DNA from: Bryopsis sp. KO-2023 | Taxonomy: Eukaryota; Chlorophyta; Ulvophyceae; Bryopsidales; Bryopsidaceae | DNA: 64,000 nt | Direction: 5' to 3' | Assembly (NCBI GenBank): GCA_030272585.1 | Contig: BSYQ01000008.1 | Location: 124,001-188,000, forward strand | Shown: positions 1 to 12,298 of the stretch, in pieces | Layout of the letters: the number at the start of each line of letters is the position of its first letter | Position numbering within the stretch: position 1 is the stretch's first letter | The notes under the pieces: generated by a model | What the model was told of the DNA's origin: nothing | The model's database searches: none | Seen by the model: the letters and a program-made list of their open reading frames with translations, nothing else | Position numbers and translations under genes: made by a program

Positions 1-351
1 AAATGACACAGAGTGAGTCAACCTTGGTTTAACAAAACCCTTTTCTAATTAACACAGTTTTGAGGAGGTGCATGTATGATCATCTTCACCACAAATAAAA
101 CTTCTCCCCCCCAAAAAAAGAATAAATTTTAAAATAATTAACAAGAAATAGCACTGATGGGAACTGATAGCAATTCAAGAAAAACAACCCCTCCTCATAT
201 AAACCCCCACATCTCAAAGTTGAAAAATTATTAGGATGCATAGGTGCACCATCCTATCTGACCAAGAGGACATTCAAGTGACTAGGCTTCAGCTAATTAT
301 TGAATTTATTCGAAATTCTGATATTTATGTTTGAAAATAGAGAAGAAATAC
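1..351. other. intron or distal part of the Alfin-like gene
   Basis: This stretch lies downstream, on the minus strand, of the last recognisable exon of the Alfin-like gene. I searched its reverse complement for the rest of the PHD finger (the remaining Cys/His pairs and the conserved Trp) and did not find it. The missing exons must lie beyond the left edge, or this copy is incomplete. No other gene is visible. A short C-run and A-run at about 107-119 is simple sequence. Confidence 0.4.
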
Positions 352-2821
352 CTGTATCTCCTGCTACACATTGGACATGGGTCTCCATCTCCGTCTTTCC
401 AATCGCCATCGCTAACAGTTTCCCCGGAAGGCAAATCGTAGTGATCTTCCTCCGGATGAAATCGAGACTCCTGCCAAAAATTCAAATCGTGGGCTTTCGT
501 CTACAAACACTTGATGGAAGGAAATAGGTAAAGAAAAATTCATACAAACCTTCCAATTGCATGTTTTACTGAGGAAAGTTTAGCCTGGACCTTAGAAACA
601 TAAACAGGAGCTCCACACCCTTCTGCACTATTTTCCAGTGAATCTAAGCAGTTTTCCAGGATTTTTGCATTTTTTTTGTACTCCACTTGTTTGAGCTTTT
701 GGAGCTTTCTTAAAATGGATGTTGTCTGAAACCTCCACGTAGCCAATCCCCTTTGCACAGGGGTCTGAATCTCAATTTCTATTTTTATTTTTTTCTCTCC
801 TTTTTGTGGTGGATTGAATGATAATTCTCACTTTTTTTCGACTCCGCTCGTATTCTTCTATTCCCCTTGGCCATGTGAATCTGTTCACCCCATTATCGTC
901 ATGCACTCCCTTTTGAACCAGCTCAAAGAGCGTCGGCTGCTCATTGATCATCGTAAACAACCGATTCCTTTGGCCCTTCAGCATCAACACGCAAAGGGTT
1001 ATGGCAATCCATTAAAAAAAAACCCGGACATTTCCTGCTTGTTTTTCTACACTGCCAAAATGGAGGTGTGAAGGAGCTTCAATCAGTATTGGAGAAACTT
1101 CCCTGATCTCCGCTTTCCCACATCAAAACAAACTAAAATTCAGCTTGAAAGATTGAAGGAAAGATACCTAGAAAACAGAAAGGTACGTATATTCTGAAAT
1201 AAAAAATCGAAAATGATTCTGGTGAAGAGGAAAATGACCCTGTGGGGAAACTTTAGACATTGCAAAATTATTGCCGAGGATCCCTTTGCACAGAAAAAGA
1301 AACAGTGGAAAAGAAAGAATGTTTTTTTTTTTTTCTCCGACTGTTCAAAGTTCAAGAAGACTGACCTTTGTGAAACATGCAGCTTTGAAAAAAGCGACAG
1401 CCAAAAGCCAGCTGTCAGAGTGCGCTGCAATCATGGCCAACCAATCTTTCTTCTGCAAAACGTTATAGGATTGATTAGTTCAATTTACAATTTTCCCGAT
1501 TAATTTTATATATTTTCAAATCTTTTGATTTTTACTCCATTTTTTTTTCTTTTTTTTTTGGGGGGGGGGGACGCTCTTGCATGTGCTCATCTCATGAGTA
1601 ATTTCTTCTTAAATTACTCCTTTCACAATGCAACATCAATGCAGCCACGATCCACAACAGCGGCGGACGTCTCCCGAAATCACGTGGACGACTCCAACAA
1701 AAATCGCAAATTTTCGAATGCTCCGATCGACGAGGACGAGAACGGCAGCCGCCGTCGTCTCACCAAAATGACGACCCTCTCCCCCCGACCCGGATCCCAG
1801 CATTCCACTCATCCCCATCTCCATTCACACTCAACCAAGCGAACATGTCGCGGGAACGGCGTTCGCCAATGACTGAGATATGTAACAGACGCTCACCTTC
1901 ATTCCGTCTCTCGCGTAGTTAATTCCCATGGCCGGTTCTGGGAGTTCTGGTGGCACGTCGTCCACGGGAAGGTCGACGGTCCAGCTGCTGTCGTCCAAAC
2001 CGTACAAGCATAGGTTTTCTCGAGAGGGGTCGCACAGCTCGTAAAGCTTGTTGACGCTGGAGAAAAAAAAGGATAAGAAAAACATCACCATCACAGCCTT
2101 TCGCGACTCCTATTGAACGCAAGGAGAGATGCCGTCTACTTCCAGCGGAAAAGTCGTCGGAAGGGGGTCCCAGAAAGGCCAGGAATATCCCCAGCAAACG
2201 ACGTAAAGTTCGAAGGCAAAACGAATGAGCGAGTCCAATCGAAGAATCCTTGCGTCGACAGGGTGATTTCAGTGGGCGCGAGCTGAGCATCGTGTGCAAC
2301 ACTTCCACCTTGCAAGTTGGTTTGCCGTCCATCGCACGCGCAATCAATCACCCAACCCAACTGTATTTTCGCCAGTAAAAGGATGTCGGAGCGACGGTAC
2401 CGCGAAACAGAGCGCCGTGAAAACCGAGCCCCCTCCACATGTTGACTCGAATCGAAGGAAACTTCCACGTGACGCGAGCAAGACGTAGAGTGTAGAAAAG
2501 CACATTCCCTCTTTCTGTCGTCCACCGCTCAAGAAGCGACCGATGTAACTCTACGACGCGCCCAAGTTTCAACTCGGCCACGACGCCTCGCCATTATCAC
2601 AAGGGAAAGCTCGCTACCCCCCCTGGCGGTTCCCGACGGAACTGGGAAAAAACACCCCATCGACGGTTGCCCAATACTGCGTAATCTTAACGCGACTCTA
2701 TTGAACCGTGCGAGAATGGCGTTCCCCACCTGACCGACCATACTCACTCCGTTGTCAGAGCTCTCAAAATTCCGTTTCGACGCTTGGACCACTCCTGGTA
2801 GACCTCCTCTGGCGACCGCAT
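352..2821 (-). CDS. Alfin1-like PHD-finger protein, 3' end missing
   Basis: Alfin-like proteins are green-lineage nuclear chromatin readers. A conserved N-terminal domain is followed by a PHD finger that binds methylated histone H3K4. Six exons were read on the minus strand: 2821-2748, 2056-1897, 1452-1366, 975-832, 725-570 and 500-352. All introns are GT-AG and phases are consistent. Exon 1 gives [15 protein letters not shown] and RALTTD. Exon 2 gives the family signature [21 protein letters not shown] and ARDGM. Exon 3 gives [20 protein letters not shown]. Exon 4 gives [16 protein letters not shown]. Exons 5 and 6 are divergent; exon 6 ends in PCPMCSRRY, which fits the first Cys pair of the PHD finger. 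The rest of the finger is not in the window. The divergent linker and the short (69 nt) intron between exons 5 and 6 are the weakest part. The N-terminal assignment is firm. Confidence 0.85.
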
Positions 2822-3420
2822 GGCTTTCAGTCGTCCCACCAGCTGAAAACGAACCACTGCGTTCGCTCGACCCTCTCCTCCCTCGTTCTTATCTACCTCC
2901 TGTCGTTCGAAAAAACGTTCCCGTAGTTCGAACCCCCCTGAAAATGCTCTCTCTGTTCGCAAACGCCCAAAATTCGCCACCACGTTCTGCAGTCGGTGTT
3001 GTGAAATGGGGGAAGCGGAATTCCACACAAATAGATGGGAAATTTACATATTCTCCGTCCGACATGGGCGTCTCGGCTCAATTGGTCACCTCCAACAGGA
3101 GCCCCAAGCGTGAAATCGTTTTCTCAGTTTCACCTATGAGGAACTGGTCCGGTGGCGCCGGGCGCGGCCACCCCCCGCCGCCCCTCGAATCAACTCACAG
3201 TGTCGACGGATGCTTTCCCGTTCGCATTTGCTGGACGCCTTTCGATCCGACCGCGCCAACACATTTCCAAAAGGGCAGGAAGCTGCGATTCAATTGTTTG
3301 GAATGGTGTAATTCTAGACATCTCAAATCAGCCGAGAAAGAAAATCCCGACACGCTCCTCTGACGGCCTTCTTATTGACGCCACCGCGTTTTCCTCTCCG
3401 ACCTAAAGCGTCGACACGGA
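2822..3420. promoter_or_regulatory. divergent promoter region, Alfin-like / mTERF A
   Basis: These 600 nt separate two start codons that point away from each other. The stretch is GC-richer and CpG-richer than the gene ends, as are other start regions in the window. It should hold both 5' UTRs and promoters. No TATA box or defined operator could be recognised. Confidence 0.4.
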
Positions 3421-4981
3421 ATGGCATTGCAATGGTGTGATCGATTCGCGCGGGGGCGATCCCTCCAAATATGTAAGCAACTGCATCGACTCAGTTTTTC
3501 CGCCCAAGCGCAACCCGCCGTAGTGGTGGAGCGGGATTTGTTGAAAAACTTGAATATGACTCAGAGGGAGGTCGGCAAGGCGTGCGATAAACTGAGGCCG
3601 GTTTTTACCAATGTAAGGAGGCTGCTGGAGGAGCCCATGCAACACGAGAATTTCTCTGGAAATTTGAAACTGTTGAGGGATTTGGGGATGCAGGCCCAAG
3701 GGCTGAAGCAAGCCATCACAGGCGAGTGATGGCAGCTTTCGATCTGATTAAAAATAAAATAAAAAATCGAATCCCACATGTGGCAGATCAGTTTCGATTT
3801 AAATAAGAAAGTTGCAGAAATGAAAGGTGGATGGCATATTAATTTCAGAATCAGATCAGAAACTGGTGATTGATGAATGATTGTTTTTTCCGACTATCCT
3901 GGTATTTTGAGTATTGATCTTTTACTGTTGTATTATGTATTTTCTCTTTGTTTTGGCAGGTGCTCAAGTATTGATCAGAATGGACCCTGACATCACTCAA
4001 GAAAAGATACATTGGCTGAAATCCGAACTGGCTTTAACCGATCAAGAAATTTGTAAGATCATAGCTGATCACCCGAGGTTGCTGGAATACCATCTGGAAG
4101 GCCAGGTCCCTGATGCAGAAAAATCAGGGCTGTCAAAAAAGGAGTTAAAATCAATGGTGGTGGACTGCCCCCAGTTGCTGAAGCGTCCCATGGACAAGAA
4201 AATCCCAGGCATTATATTCTTGCTGGCAAAAAATGGAATCCATCGGGATAAAGCCATCGACATTTTGAAAGCCCAACCAGCTTTGTTATCTTATCCCACA
4301 ACTACAGTAAAAGGAATCATCAAATGGGTGGTGGAGGCGGACATTCCGGTGTCTGAATTGTTCACCATGCTGAGGAAAAACTCGAATTTTTTCAGCCTCG
4401 GAGGCATGGACAAAGTGGATGCCAAAGTGAAATGGTTCGTGGAGTGTGTGGGAATCGACAAAGAAACCGTCATTCGCAAGCTGGTTATGAAAGCTCCGAT
4501 AGTTTTTGCAAAAGTGACCCAGAATATCTTGGCAGAGAGGTACCGATTGCTTCGAGACGTCGGCTTTTCGAAGGAGGAGTGTCGACGGATCGTTTTGAGA
4601 TATCCCACCATATTCACCAGGGCTCCTTCTGGAATCCTCTCGAAAGTGACGTTTGCAACAGATGTTTTGAAAAAGAGCCTGGCTTCGATCGCTAGTTACC
4701 CGGGCTATTTCGGCATATCCATGCACAATCGAGTTTTGTTCCGGGTGGCCTTTTTGGAGGCCAAAGAAGAAGACTCTACTGGACGATCCCTGAGATCGTA
4801 TGTCAGTGCAAAGGATGAGGAATTTTTCAAGGGCTATTCAGAGGGGGAACTTGCCACTTTCAGGGAGTGGTGGGATACCTTGGACATGGAAATGAAACAC
4901 GTATCGGTCAGAGAGAAAAAATTCATGGTGGACTTCTCAAAGCATCGAAAGCAACCGGGTCCAGAAGACTCCCTCTATTAG
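3421..4981 (+). CDS. mTERF-family organelle protein (mTERF A)
   Basis: mTERF proteins are helical-repeat nucleic-acid-binding proteins that act in transcription, splicing or translation in mitochondria and chloroplasts. Two exons, 3421-3721 and 3960-4981, join to give 440 aa. The donor is GC (ACAG|GCGAGT) and the acceptor is TTTTGGCAG; the join restores the frame as GGT (Gly). The N-terminus is rich in Arg, Ser and hydrophobic residues with few acids, fitting an organelle transit peptide. The body shows repeats of about 31-36 residues with the typical pattern of a Pro-x-Leu/Ile near each repeat end, such as IIADHPRLLEYHL, VVDCPQLLKRP, LKAQPALLSYP and IVLRYPTIFTRAP. The specific target cannot be inferred. 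The ATG at 3421 starts the only plausible presequence. Confidence 0.85.
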
Positions 4982-5918
4982 TTTGAGTAGCGGCAAGGTT
5001 CTTATAGCGCTGAATTTGTTTAGGTGTAGTGGTGGGTTCTGGTTAGTTGACATAGTTTGAAAGGGATTTGAAAGGCTTCGCAGTCTAGGCAGGATGAGAA
5101 AATGCCCCAGGTTTGGGAAGATGGCACATGAATGTCTTAATGGTTGTGATTTGTAAGACATTCATTCCGTTGAGGGACCTCTTAGTTTGTGAACCTTGCT
5201 GAAGCTCCTTGGGATCATCATCCACCCTTGGGTGAAAATTATATCTTTTCAAAAGTCTGGTGAATATATCATATTATTAAAATTGGAAATTGATAAAATG
5301 GTTAACCATTAAGAATTTGTGTGGAACTGCGCTTCATTGCTAAGACAATAGCAATCCAGCAAAGTTTAGAACCAAAAAAAAACAATGATAAGTATACTAA
5401 AGAATGATAAGTAGAGGTTGGCACACGGCAGTTACACTTTCCTTCCCTTCCTATTGGTTTTTTAGACTCTGCTAGGAAGCACCTGTAATGCATCGCAAGA
5501 CCAAAATTCGACGGGCTGGTCATTTCGAAAGCCTTACACTCACTCATCTTTTTCTGTAGTTTAACCTGTTTCAGCTAATGAGCATCAATGAATTCTCCAC
5601 CGAGACCAATCCATGGCACACCCCTTTTCATTTGATTTCATTTCTTCTCTCTTTCAAAAAGAAAGTCAAACATCCAAAAGAAGGGGGGGACACACAGCCC
5701 AGAATGTAAACGAACCCATCAGCCTTTGCTTTCAAAACAGACAAGAATTCCTCCATATAACCCCCCCTTTTCCCTTTTTTGTTCTTCATCGAGCTACTTG
5801 AGTTTCAACAAGAGCATAATGTGTTATGAAACTACCCACCCCAAGCCCCCCTCATTTTGTTCTTGCAAAAACCTCCACCCTATGAAATTCCCTGTTGGTT
5901 CCCTCTGAAAACAGCCCA
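4982..5918. other. convergent intergenic region, mTERF A / E2
   Basis: This holds the 3' flanks of two genes that face each other. The plus strand is T/G-rich up to about 5300 and C/A-rich from about 5560, with A-runs and C-runs. No open reading frame here resembles a protein. No clear poly(A) signal pair was identified. Confidence 0.4.
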
Positions 5919-8900
5919 TCACATCAACATGGTAACCGGCTTCTCAATATAACCCTTGAAAGCATTTAGCCATTGAGCACCAACTGCTCCATCCACCACT
6001 CTATGGTCGCAACTCATGGTTACCATCATAGAGCTGGTTTCTTTGAAAACTCCATTTTGTTGGATAATTTTTGGCAAAGCCGCTCCCACCGCCAGAATGC
6101 AAGCTTGAGGGGGGTTCACGATTGCACAGAATTCCCGAATTCCAAACATGCCGAGATTGGAAATCGTGAAGGTTCCACCAGTGAATTCTTCGGGAACCAG
6201 CCTACCTTCTTTCGCCTGTGAACAGGGTGTCGCCAGAAAACCAAATAAAGTAAAACTAAAAATAGAACAGAAATTGGGAAGTACAGACAGAAGGGCAAAA
6301 GGAGTGTGTGGTAACTTGTTCGTCCCAGCGAAATCCAAACAAGCATTCAGTTCAGCCCCAACCGCATATTTCAATGATACAGCCAAAGAATGTTTTTAAA
6401 GAAAAAATACATATATGACGGGGAAGCTTTCCTATGAATGCACCCATGCCTCCATCCAAAACTTCGATTGCTTATCACAACCCACCCACCATACCTTTTT
6501 GGCCAGAGATCGAACATCCATACAAATATCCTCCAGTCCTTTTTCATCTGCATTTCGGACAATTGGTACCATGAGGCCAGCTGGCGTCTGCACAGCAATG
6601 GTCACATCAACTGTGTTGTATTGCCTGATGAAATCGTCGTGCCAAGAGCTGTTCACTTCAGGGACATCCTTCAAAGCCTGACAACCAACACACACAAAGT
6701 CAGTCTGGCCAAAAATGATCAAACTTTGCAATGCCACAAATACTAGAAAACAGGGAAATTTCTGAAACAATAGGTTGTGTGTTGAATGGACACTTTATAT
6801 CCCCCCACCCCCCACCCAAAAAGAAAAAAAAGGAAAAACAACGCCAAAACAGGGTAAAAATAGACCCCCTCTGGCGTTTTTTCTTGGGATCTGTTTTGTT
6901 TGTTTTCCCCTTACCAACGCTGCGGCCTTGATAATGAAATCGTTAACAGATAATTTGACACCCATTCCTTTGGCTTCCATGGCTTCATTGACTTCTTTTC
7001 GAATTTGGGCCAGGCTATCCATGCTGCACTCCATTGTGAGGTAGTAGTGCGGGACGGTCTGTTTCGACTCGCACAGCCGCTGAGCTGTGATCCGGCGGAT
7101 TTGAGTGTGGGGAATATCCACATAGGGCTGAATTATCCCACAAGCAAAATCAAACCCTCATGCCAGACACAACCCACATATTGTGGTTTCGACAATAAAT
7201 CTACTCGACAGGCCATTCCATGAATGGGTTACTTCCATTGAAAACCAAGATTCTGTTCTGTTTGCAACAGGTGCTCGAGTGTGCAGCGATTTCAGCAATA
7301 GGTTTCGTTATCTCAAAAAGGACAGCCAATTGGCTCAGAGCAGGCCAAAACCAGGTCAATTTTACTGATTTGGTTCTGTAGGATTCTCTCATTGCACAAA
7401 TATGTTCCATGACTGATTATCAAACGTGGCCCCAACGCACCACACAATCAAAACCAGTACCTCTCCTTTGGAAATCGGAGCTGCCTTGCCAGAAGTGATG
7501 AGCTGGGCAATGTCAGCCGCGACAATTCGTCCCCCTGGACCGCTTCCCGTCACACCCTCTAGACTGACTCCGGATTCCATTGCTAATTTTCTCGCATAAG
7601 GGCTTGCGGTCACCCTCCCTCCAGAAGCTCTGCTCACAGCCCGAGGAGCTGTAAAAGAGAAACACCACAGTTAGGGTGGCCTCACAGCAGGATTAGTCAT
7701 GACAAAAGTGTTTGGAGGGTTATCGATACGGGGCATTAGCCACACCAGCAACACCTGAGAAAAGACTGCCTTTCCTCCATGGAAAATAAGAACTATTGCA
7801 CAAATCAACGAGACTGACTGTGGGTTGCCTGTCTGTAAAGGAAAAAGCCACAAAAAGCCACCCGATGCAGAACCCACCAACTTTTTAACAAAGACTATAA
7901 TTTTTTCTGCTTTTCTATTGAAATTAGCAAAGATTGACACAATATCAATACGCTTTGTTCTTATGGATCCGACTCTTGAAATTAAATTGTTTACCTGGGG
8001 TGGAAGCAGGGGTCGGTGTTGGGGTTGGAGGGGGAGTTGAAGGTGCAGCTGGAGGTGCTTCCGCAGCAGCCTCCGTTGCACTCCCCCCTGCAGCATCAGC
8101 AGTGGTGAAATTGGCAAATGCAGGAATAAGGCTCTGAACCAAGAAACGGTAGAGTTGTTTGTATCATTGTGCAATAACTCAAAAGCAAAGTTGAGACTGT
8201 CAATGCAATTTTTCCTCCCACAATATATATATTTCCCCCCCCCCCCCCCCCATTTTCCAGCAAAGAAAGGGAAAAACATTATGTACCACAATTCTGGTTG
8301 CACCTCAATTTCCTGCCATGCCTAAAACATTTCAGTACCCAAAACAAGCAATTCGAAGAGGGAGAATGTGTTTTTGAGCGTCTTGCAGTTTTTGTTTTTT
8401 TTTTCTGGCAGCTCACCTCATCCTCCACCAACACAGCGACTGCAGTTCCCACATCGATATTCGTGGTACCGTTTGGCACCAATATTTTCGCAACATAACC
8501 CTCATCCTGACTTTCCCATTCCAAAGAGGATTTATCGGTTTCCACCATACACAGCACATCACCGGCTCCGACCTGCTGTCCTTCTTTAACATGCCATTCC
8601 ACGATGTTTCCGGTGCTCATGGTGGGGGAAAGTGCAGGGAAAGCCAGGGGCAAATGTGGAGGGAATGAGGAAGATGATGTGGATTCTTGTCCGGAGGCCG
8701 CAGCTGGGGGGGTGGGTTCGGTGGGAGGGGGGGCAGCGGCTGCCTCTGTCCGACGCATTCAAGATTCAACACACTACCAGTCGTTGCGACGAGAACTGCG
8801 TATATCTCCACATAGACCCAATTTCAAATTCTATCAAACTGATTTTTTCTTTTTTGGAGGGAGGGAAGAGTTGCACAACAACAAGAAGGGTTGTAGAGCC

Positions 8901-10131
8901 CCCCAAACTTGAAGTCGTACCTCCTGGTTGGTAATTAGCAAAAGCCGCCACATCGGATTCCTCGTCCACCATGATCGCAACTTGGACCCCCACTTCAATA
9001 TCACGAGTGCCTTCCGGCACCAAAATTTTAGCCAAATAACCCTCTTCTTGAGCCTCCCACGTAATGGTGGCCTTATCGGTTTCCACTGTAGCGATTGCAT
9101 CGCCGGGCTCCAATTTTTCCCCCTCCTTCTTCAGCCACTCAATTATATTTCCCTGTGCACCGCCAACGTCGGAATATCAAATGGCCGAAAAGAAGCAGCC
9201 ACCGTGACACCATTTCATTAATGGCAGCTAGTTGCGATGATGTGCTCCTCATATTAGTACATACTATACCTGTTTGTGCGTGGAAAGCGAAGTTTAATTT
9301 CTTTCCCCAGCTTGCCAAGTAGCACAATATGACGATTCATAGCTTAAAAAACTCAATTAGCTTGTCGTGACATTCTTAGTTTGTGATGCTATTTTGAATT
9401 TTGTTTCTTTAGCTCCCTCCTGAACCCGCGGCCCCCCCCCCCCCCCCCCCCAAGTTGAACATTCTCTCCAACTGGTCACACTTCCCCCCTTTTCCCCCTC
9501 TTTCTACTTAACTTGCACCATAATTTTCCATTACCACACTTGTCAGTTACATGTGGGGAAGAGTTGAAGATATTTGGCAGGCTGAATTGTCATGTAAAAA
9601 AATTGCATTGTACAATCCACACCTGAGACATCGTTGGAGACAGTGCAGGCATTTCCATTTCAGTGTGGGATGGAACTGAAACACACAAAGACGTAACTAA
9701 CAATAAGCCAGGTTTGGAGGTGGAAAACAAAAATATCAAAGAAAAACATTTCGATCCAAGGGGCAACGAAAAAAGATGGACTGAGATCTACTCACGAGGT
9801 GCCGCAGAGAATTGTCTTGAAAACATGCTCGGTCTTTCGCGCCACATCGGACCAATCTGGCTCGAGAAAACTCTCACATCAGCAGCAACACTGCGACAGA
9901 AAAAGAAATGGATTCAGAGCTTGTTTGGGCATCCCCAGCGCGCTGCTTACTCTCAGAATATGGTGGTCAACTTCCAGGCGTCAAATAGAATATACGATTT
10001 TGGTGAAGGCGAGTGAAACCATACTTGAATGGGGTCGTCGCTGGTAAAACATCAGCCAGAAACGGAGTGTATCCTCGACGGCACACGCCCAAGACGCGGG
10101 ACCCAATTGTTCGCAGTCCGCGCGTCGCCAT
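5919..10131 (-). CDS. dihydrolipoyl acetyltransferase, E2 of mitochondrial pyruvate dehydrogenase
   Basis: E2 forms the core of pyruvate dehydrogenase and transfers the acetyl group from its lipoyl arm to CoA. Ten exons were resolved with matching phases: 10131-10025, 9890-9796, 9675-9623, 9152-8921, 8745-8417, 8133-7995, 7648-7461, 7127-6915, 6677-6495 and 6215-5919. They give 611 aa. Residues 1-70 are an Arg/Ser-rich mitochondrial presequence. Lipoyl domain 1 follows ([12 protein letters not shown], lipoyl-Lys in ETDKA near residue 112), then an Ala/Pro linker, lipoyl domain 2 ([16 protein letters not shown], Lys in ETDKS near 234) and a second Ala/Pro linker. Next come the peripheral subunit-binding domain ([19 protein letters not shown]) and the acetyltransferase domain starting at [10 protein letters not shown]. 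The catalytic DHRVVDG motif puts the active His near residue 584. Two lipoyl domains and this size fit plant mitochondrial E2. The chloroplast E2 normally has one lipoyl domain. Confidence 0.95.
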
Positions 10132-11173
10132 CTCTCCAAGCTTTCGTTTCGAACAAGAGTTGGCTGCGTGCGTCGCAACGGAGGTCGGTGAGGAAAGAGA
10201 AAGAGAGAATGAGAGAGTGATCTATTGATTGCGCTTTGGCGGAGGCCCGCCAGAATCTCGGATGTGGGAAGCTCGAATTGACAGATTGTAAATATCTGTC
10301 AGGTAACTGCGTATCGGCTTCCCCACCTCCCTATCGATCGACTGAACATTTCAACTTTATCGAGGAGAATGCCGTCAAATTTCAAAGCTATGAATCAGCT
10401 ATTTGCAGACTACCAAAAAACCCACACCAAGCAGATGCCCTGCTTTCAACTGAGGGAAGACTGATCACCCCAATCCCCAAGGAGTAGCTGGCTGAAGGAA
10501 GCTCCAGCACCCCTCAGAAAGAAGGCAGCACCCCCAGTGTGCATGCTACAGTTTCTTGATATTCCCAGCCACTCTTCCCACATTGCACCCATGGATGGCA
10601 TTTCCAAGTTGGGGATCTTGTTACATGAAATTAATAATATAACGTGACAAGGGCATTAACCAAACTGCTAAAATGCTTGCCAAACTCTCAGCAGCAGGTC
10701 ATCCCTCTAAAATCCTATCTAAAATGTTCAAAAATTCTGTCTGCGACAAAAAAAATGCTGTCGGGCCGGAAATTAACACAGCTTTTTGATCCACTCTGTG
10801 ACCAAGTCCATTGCCTCTGAAACATTTCTCACAGGATTAGCGTTTCTCCAGGAATTCATGGAAAGTTACACACAGGGAGCCCCTGTGCGTGGCTGCATAA
10901 TCTAATCACACCCCTCCTACTCAAAAAATAAAAATGTTAAGCGTCAGAGGAATCGTTGGGAATCCTCTCCACATTATAAAGTTTCATTCACAAGCAGTGC
11001 CTTTTCCAACAGCTGCCAGCAAGGTTGTCCCTTCATAACAATGACTAGCGAACTTCACATCCACACTCAAAGACAGGTGGAACATCCTCCTCTGTCCCCT
11101 GCCACTCCGAGCCTTGAAAATCGGTTTCGCTGGAGTTCCAGTTTCGACGACTTTGGCTGAAAATTCGACGACT
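10132..11173. other. E2 promoter and 3' flank of the MDR reductase gene
   Basis: The first 150 nt upstream of the E2 start are CpG-rich and probably contain its promoter and 5' UTR. From about 10,440 to 11,170 the plus strand becomes C/A-rich, as expected downstream of the minus-strand reductase gene. Minus-strand open frames here are short and have no recognisable domain. Confidence 0.35.
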
Positions 11174-12298
11174 TTATCCCTCCAGGAGAACCTTTCCACC
11201 TCTACCACGTGCTTGAGACGCCAATATCGCTTCTTTTGCGTCCTCCAGAACAAACTTTTCGCCGCTCCAGGGAACGAACACCTTATCAGCCATAGAGATG
11301 ACCTCCTTTAGCTTTTCGTTCACACGGCCTTGGTCCTCGGATCGCCACCGCGGAAGCGTAAAGCCCTTCAGACTAATCTCACGGACCACGATATCGAAAA
11401 CAGACACCTGGATCTTTCGGCTGGTCAACGCGCCGTAAACCAACACTGTCCCGCGATCACGGACTGCCGTAGCGACTTCCGACGTGGAGGATCCCGCGAG
11501 GGCGTCGATAGCAGCGTCAACTTTCTCTCCAGACGTTATATCCTTGACTCTTTCCAGCAAATCACCCGTGCCAGACAAAACAACGTGATCAGACCCTTTG
11601 GACTTCAACTCCGCAACCGCTTCTGGCCTCGACACAACGTTGATCACATCTACTCCCCTGTGTTTGGCAAGGTCTTCGATTATTCGAGCCAGACAAGACG
11701 TCCCACAAGTTTGTAGAAGGAAGCCGCCTTTGGGAATGTCTAGAATGTCCAACATCCCAATAGCGGTCAAGGGATTGACGTATAACTGACACGCTGACTC
11801 TTCGGAGACGTCATCAGGGACGACAAAAACGTCGGAGCTTTTACGAACAGCATACTGCTGCCAATGCTCTGTGTTATAGCCACCCAGCGTGACGACTCTG
11901 TCTCCGACTTTTAATCCTTTCACTCCAGCTCCGATCTTTGCGACCTCGCCCACACCTTCGATTCCTAAAACTGTAGGAAAACTGTATGAGGACGGATCTG
12001 AAACGAAACCTTTCGCGAAGCTAACGTCAGCGGGATGGACGGGCCTCAAGGTGATTCGAACCAAAACTTCGTCCACTGCGGGAGACGGCATCGACAGATC
12101 TAACACCTCGATTTGCGACAGGGGATCCTTGACGTCGAACCCCTTGATAACAACAGCCTTGTTGGAAGCGTATCCCACGACATGTCGCCTGTTCGGTGCA
12201 CTTTCCTGAACGTGACGACCATGCCATACACCGCGCGCAGGACTTCCCCATACAGCGGGACGGGTGGAGCACCTCCGGCAGACGAGCGCAGAATTCAT
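11174..12298 (-). CDS. medium-chain reductase, MECR / quinone oxidoreductase-like
   Basis: This is an NADPH-dependent member of the MDR superfamily without catalytic zinc ligands. It most resembles mitochondrial trans-2-enoyl-CoA/ACP reductase (MECR) and related quinone reductases. It is a single exon. The frame is open from 12478, but the Met at 12298 is preferred: it begins an Arg-rich leader suited to mitochondrial import, and the longer frame would run to the edge of the inserted MITE. The GroES-like half contains LRPVHPADVSF and FPTVLGIEGVGEVAKIG. The Rossmann half contains VNPLTAIGMLD, LLQTCGTSCLARI and INVVSRPEAVAELK, and the end has LKGFTLPRW. The family Rossmann Gly-rich turn is altered to CGTS. 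MECR supplies octanoyl-ACP for lipoate synthesis, so its position beside E2 is notable. An identity as another MDR reductase cannot be excluded. Confidence 0.8.
   Translation of the reverse strand: MNSALVCRRCSTRPAVWGSPARGVWHGRHVQESAPNRRHVVGYASNKAVVIKGFDVKDPLSQIEVLDLSMPSPAVDEVLVRITLRPVHPADVSFAKGFVSDPSSYSFPTVLGIEGVGEVAKIGAGVKGLKVGDRVVTLGGYNTEHWQQYAVRKSSDVFVVPDDVSEESACQLYVNPLTAIGMLDILDIPKGGFLLQTCGTSCLARIIEDLAKHRGVDVINVVSRPEAVAELKSKGSDHVVLSGTGDLLERVKDITSGEKVDAAIDALAGSSTSEVATAVRDRGTVLVYGALTSRKIQVSVFDIVVREISLKGFTLPRWRSEDQGRVNEKLKEVISMADKVFVPWSGEKFVLEDAKEAILASQARGRGGKVLLEG

Noticed and set aside
2752-3363. Plus-strand open frame of 203 codons upstream of mTERF A
   Set aside because: It overlaps Alfin-like exon 1 in antisense, has no domain, and its composition is that of the GC-rich shared promoter.
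9432-9450. Long C-run and similar C/G-runs at 8237, 16220 and 32890
   Set aside because: These are simple homopolymers typical of this genome's intergenic and intronic DNA, with no repeat unit that suggests a telomere or origin.
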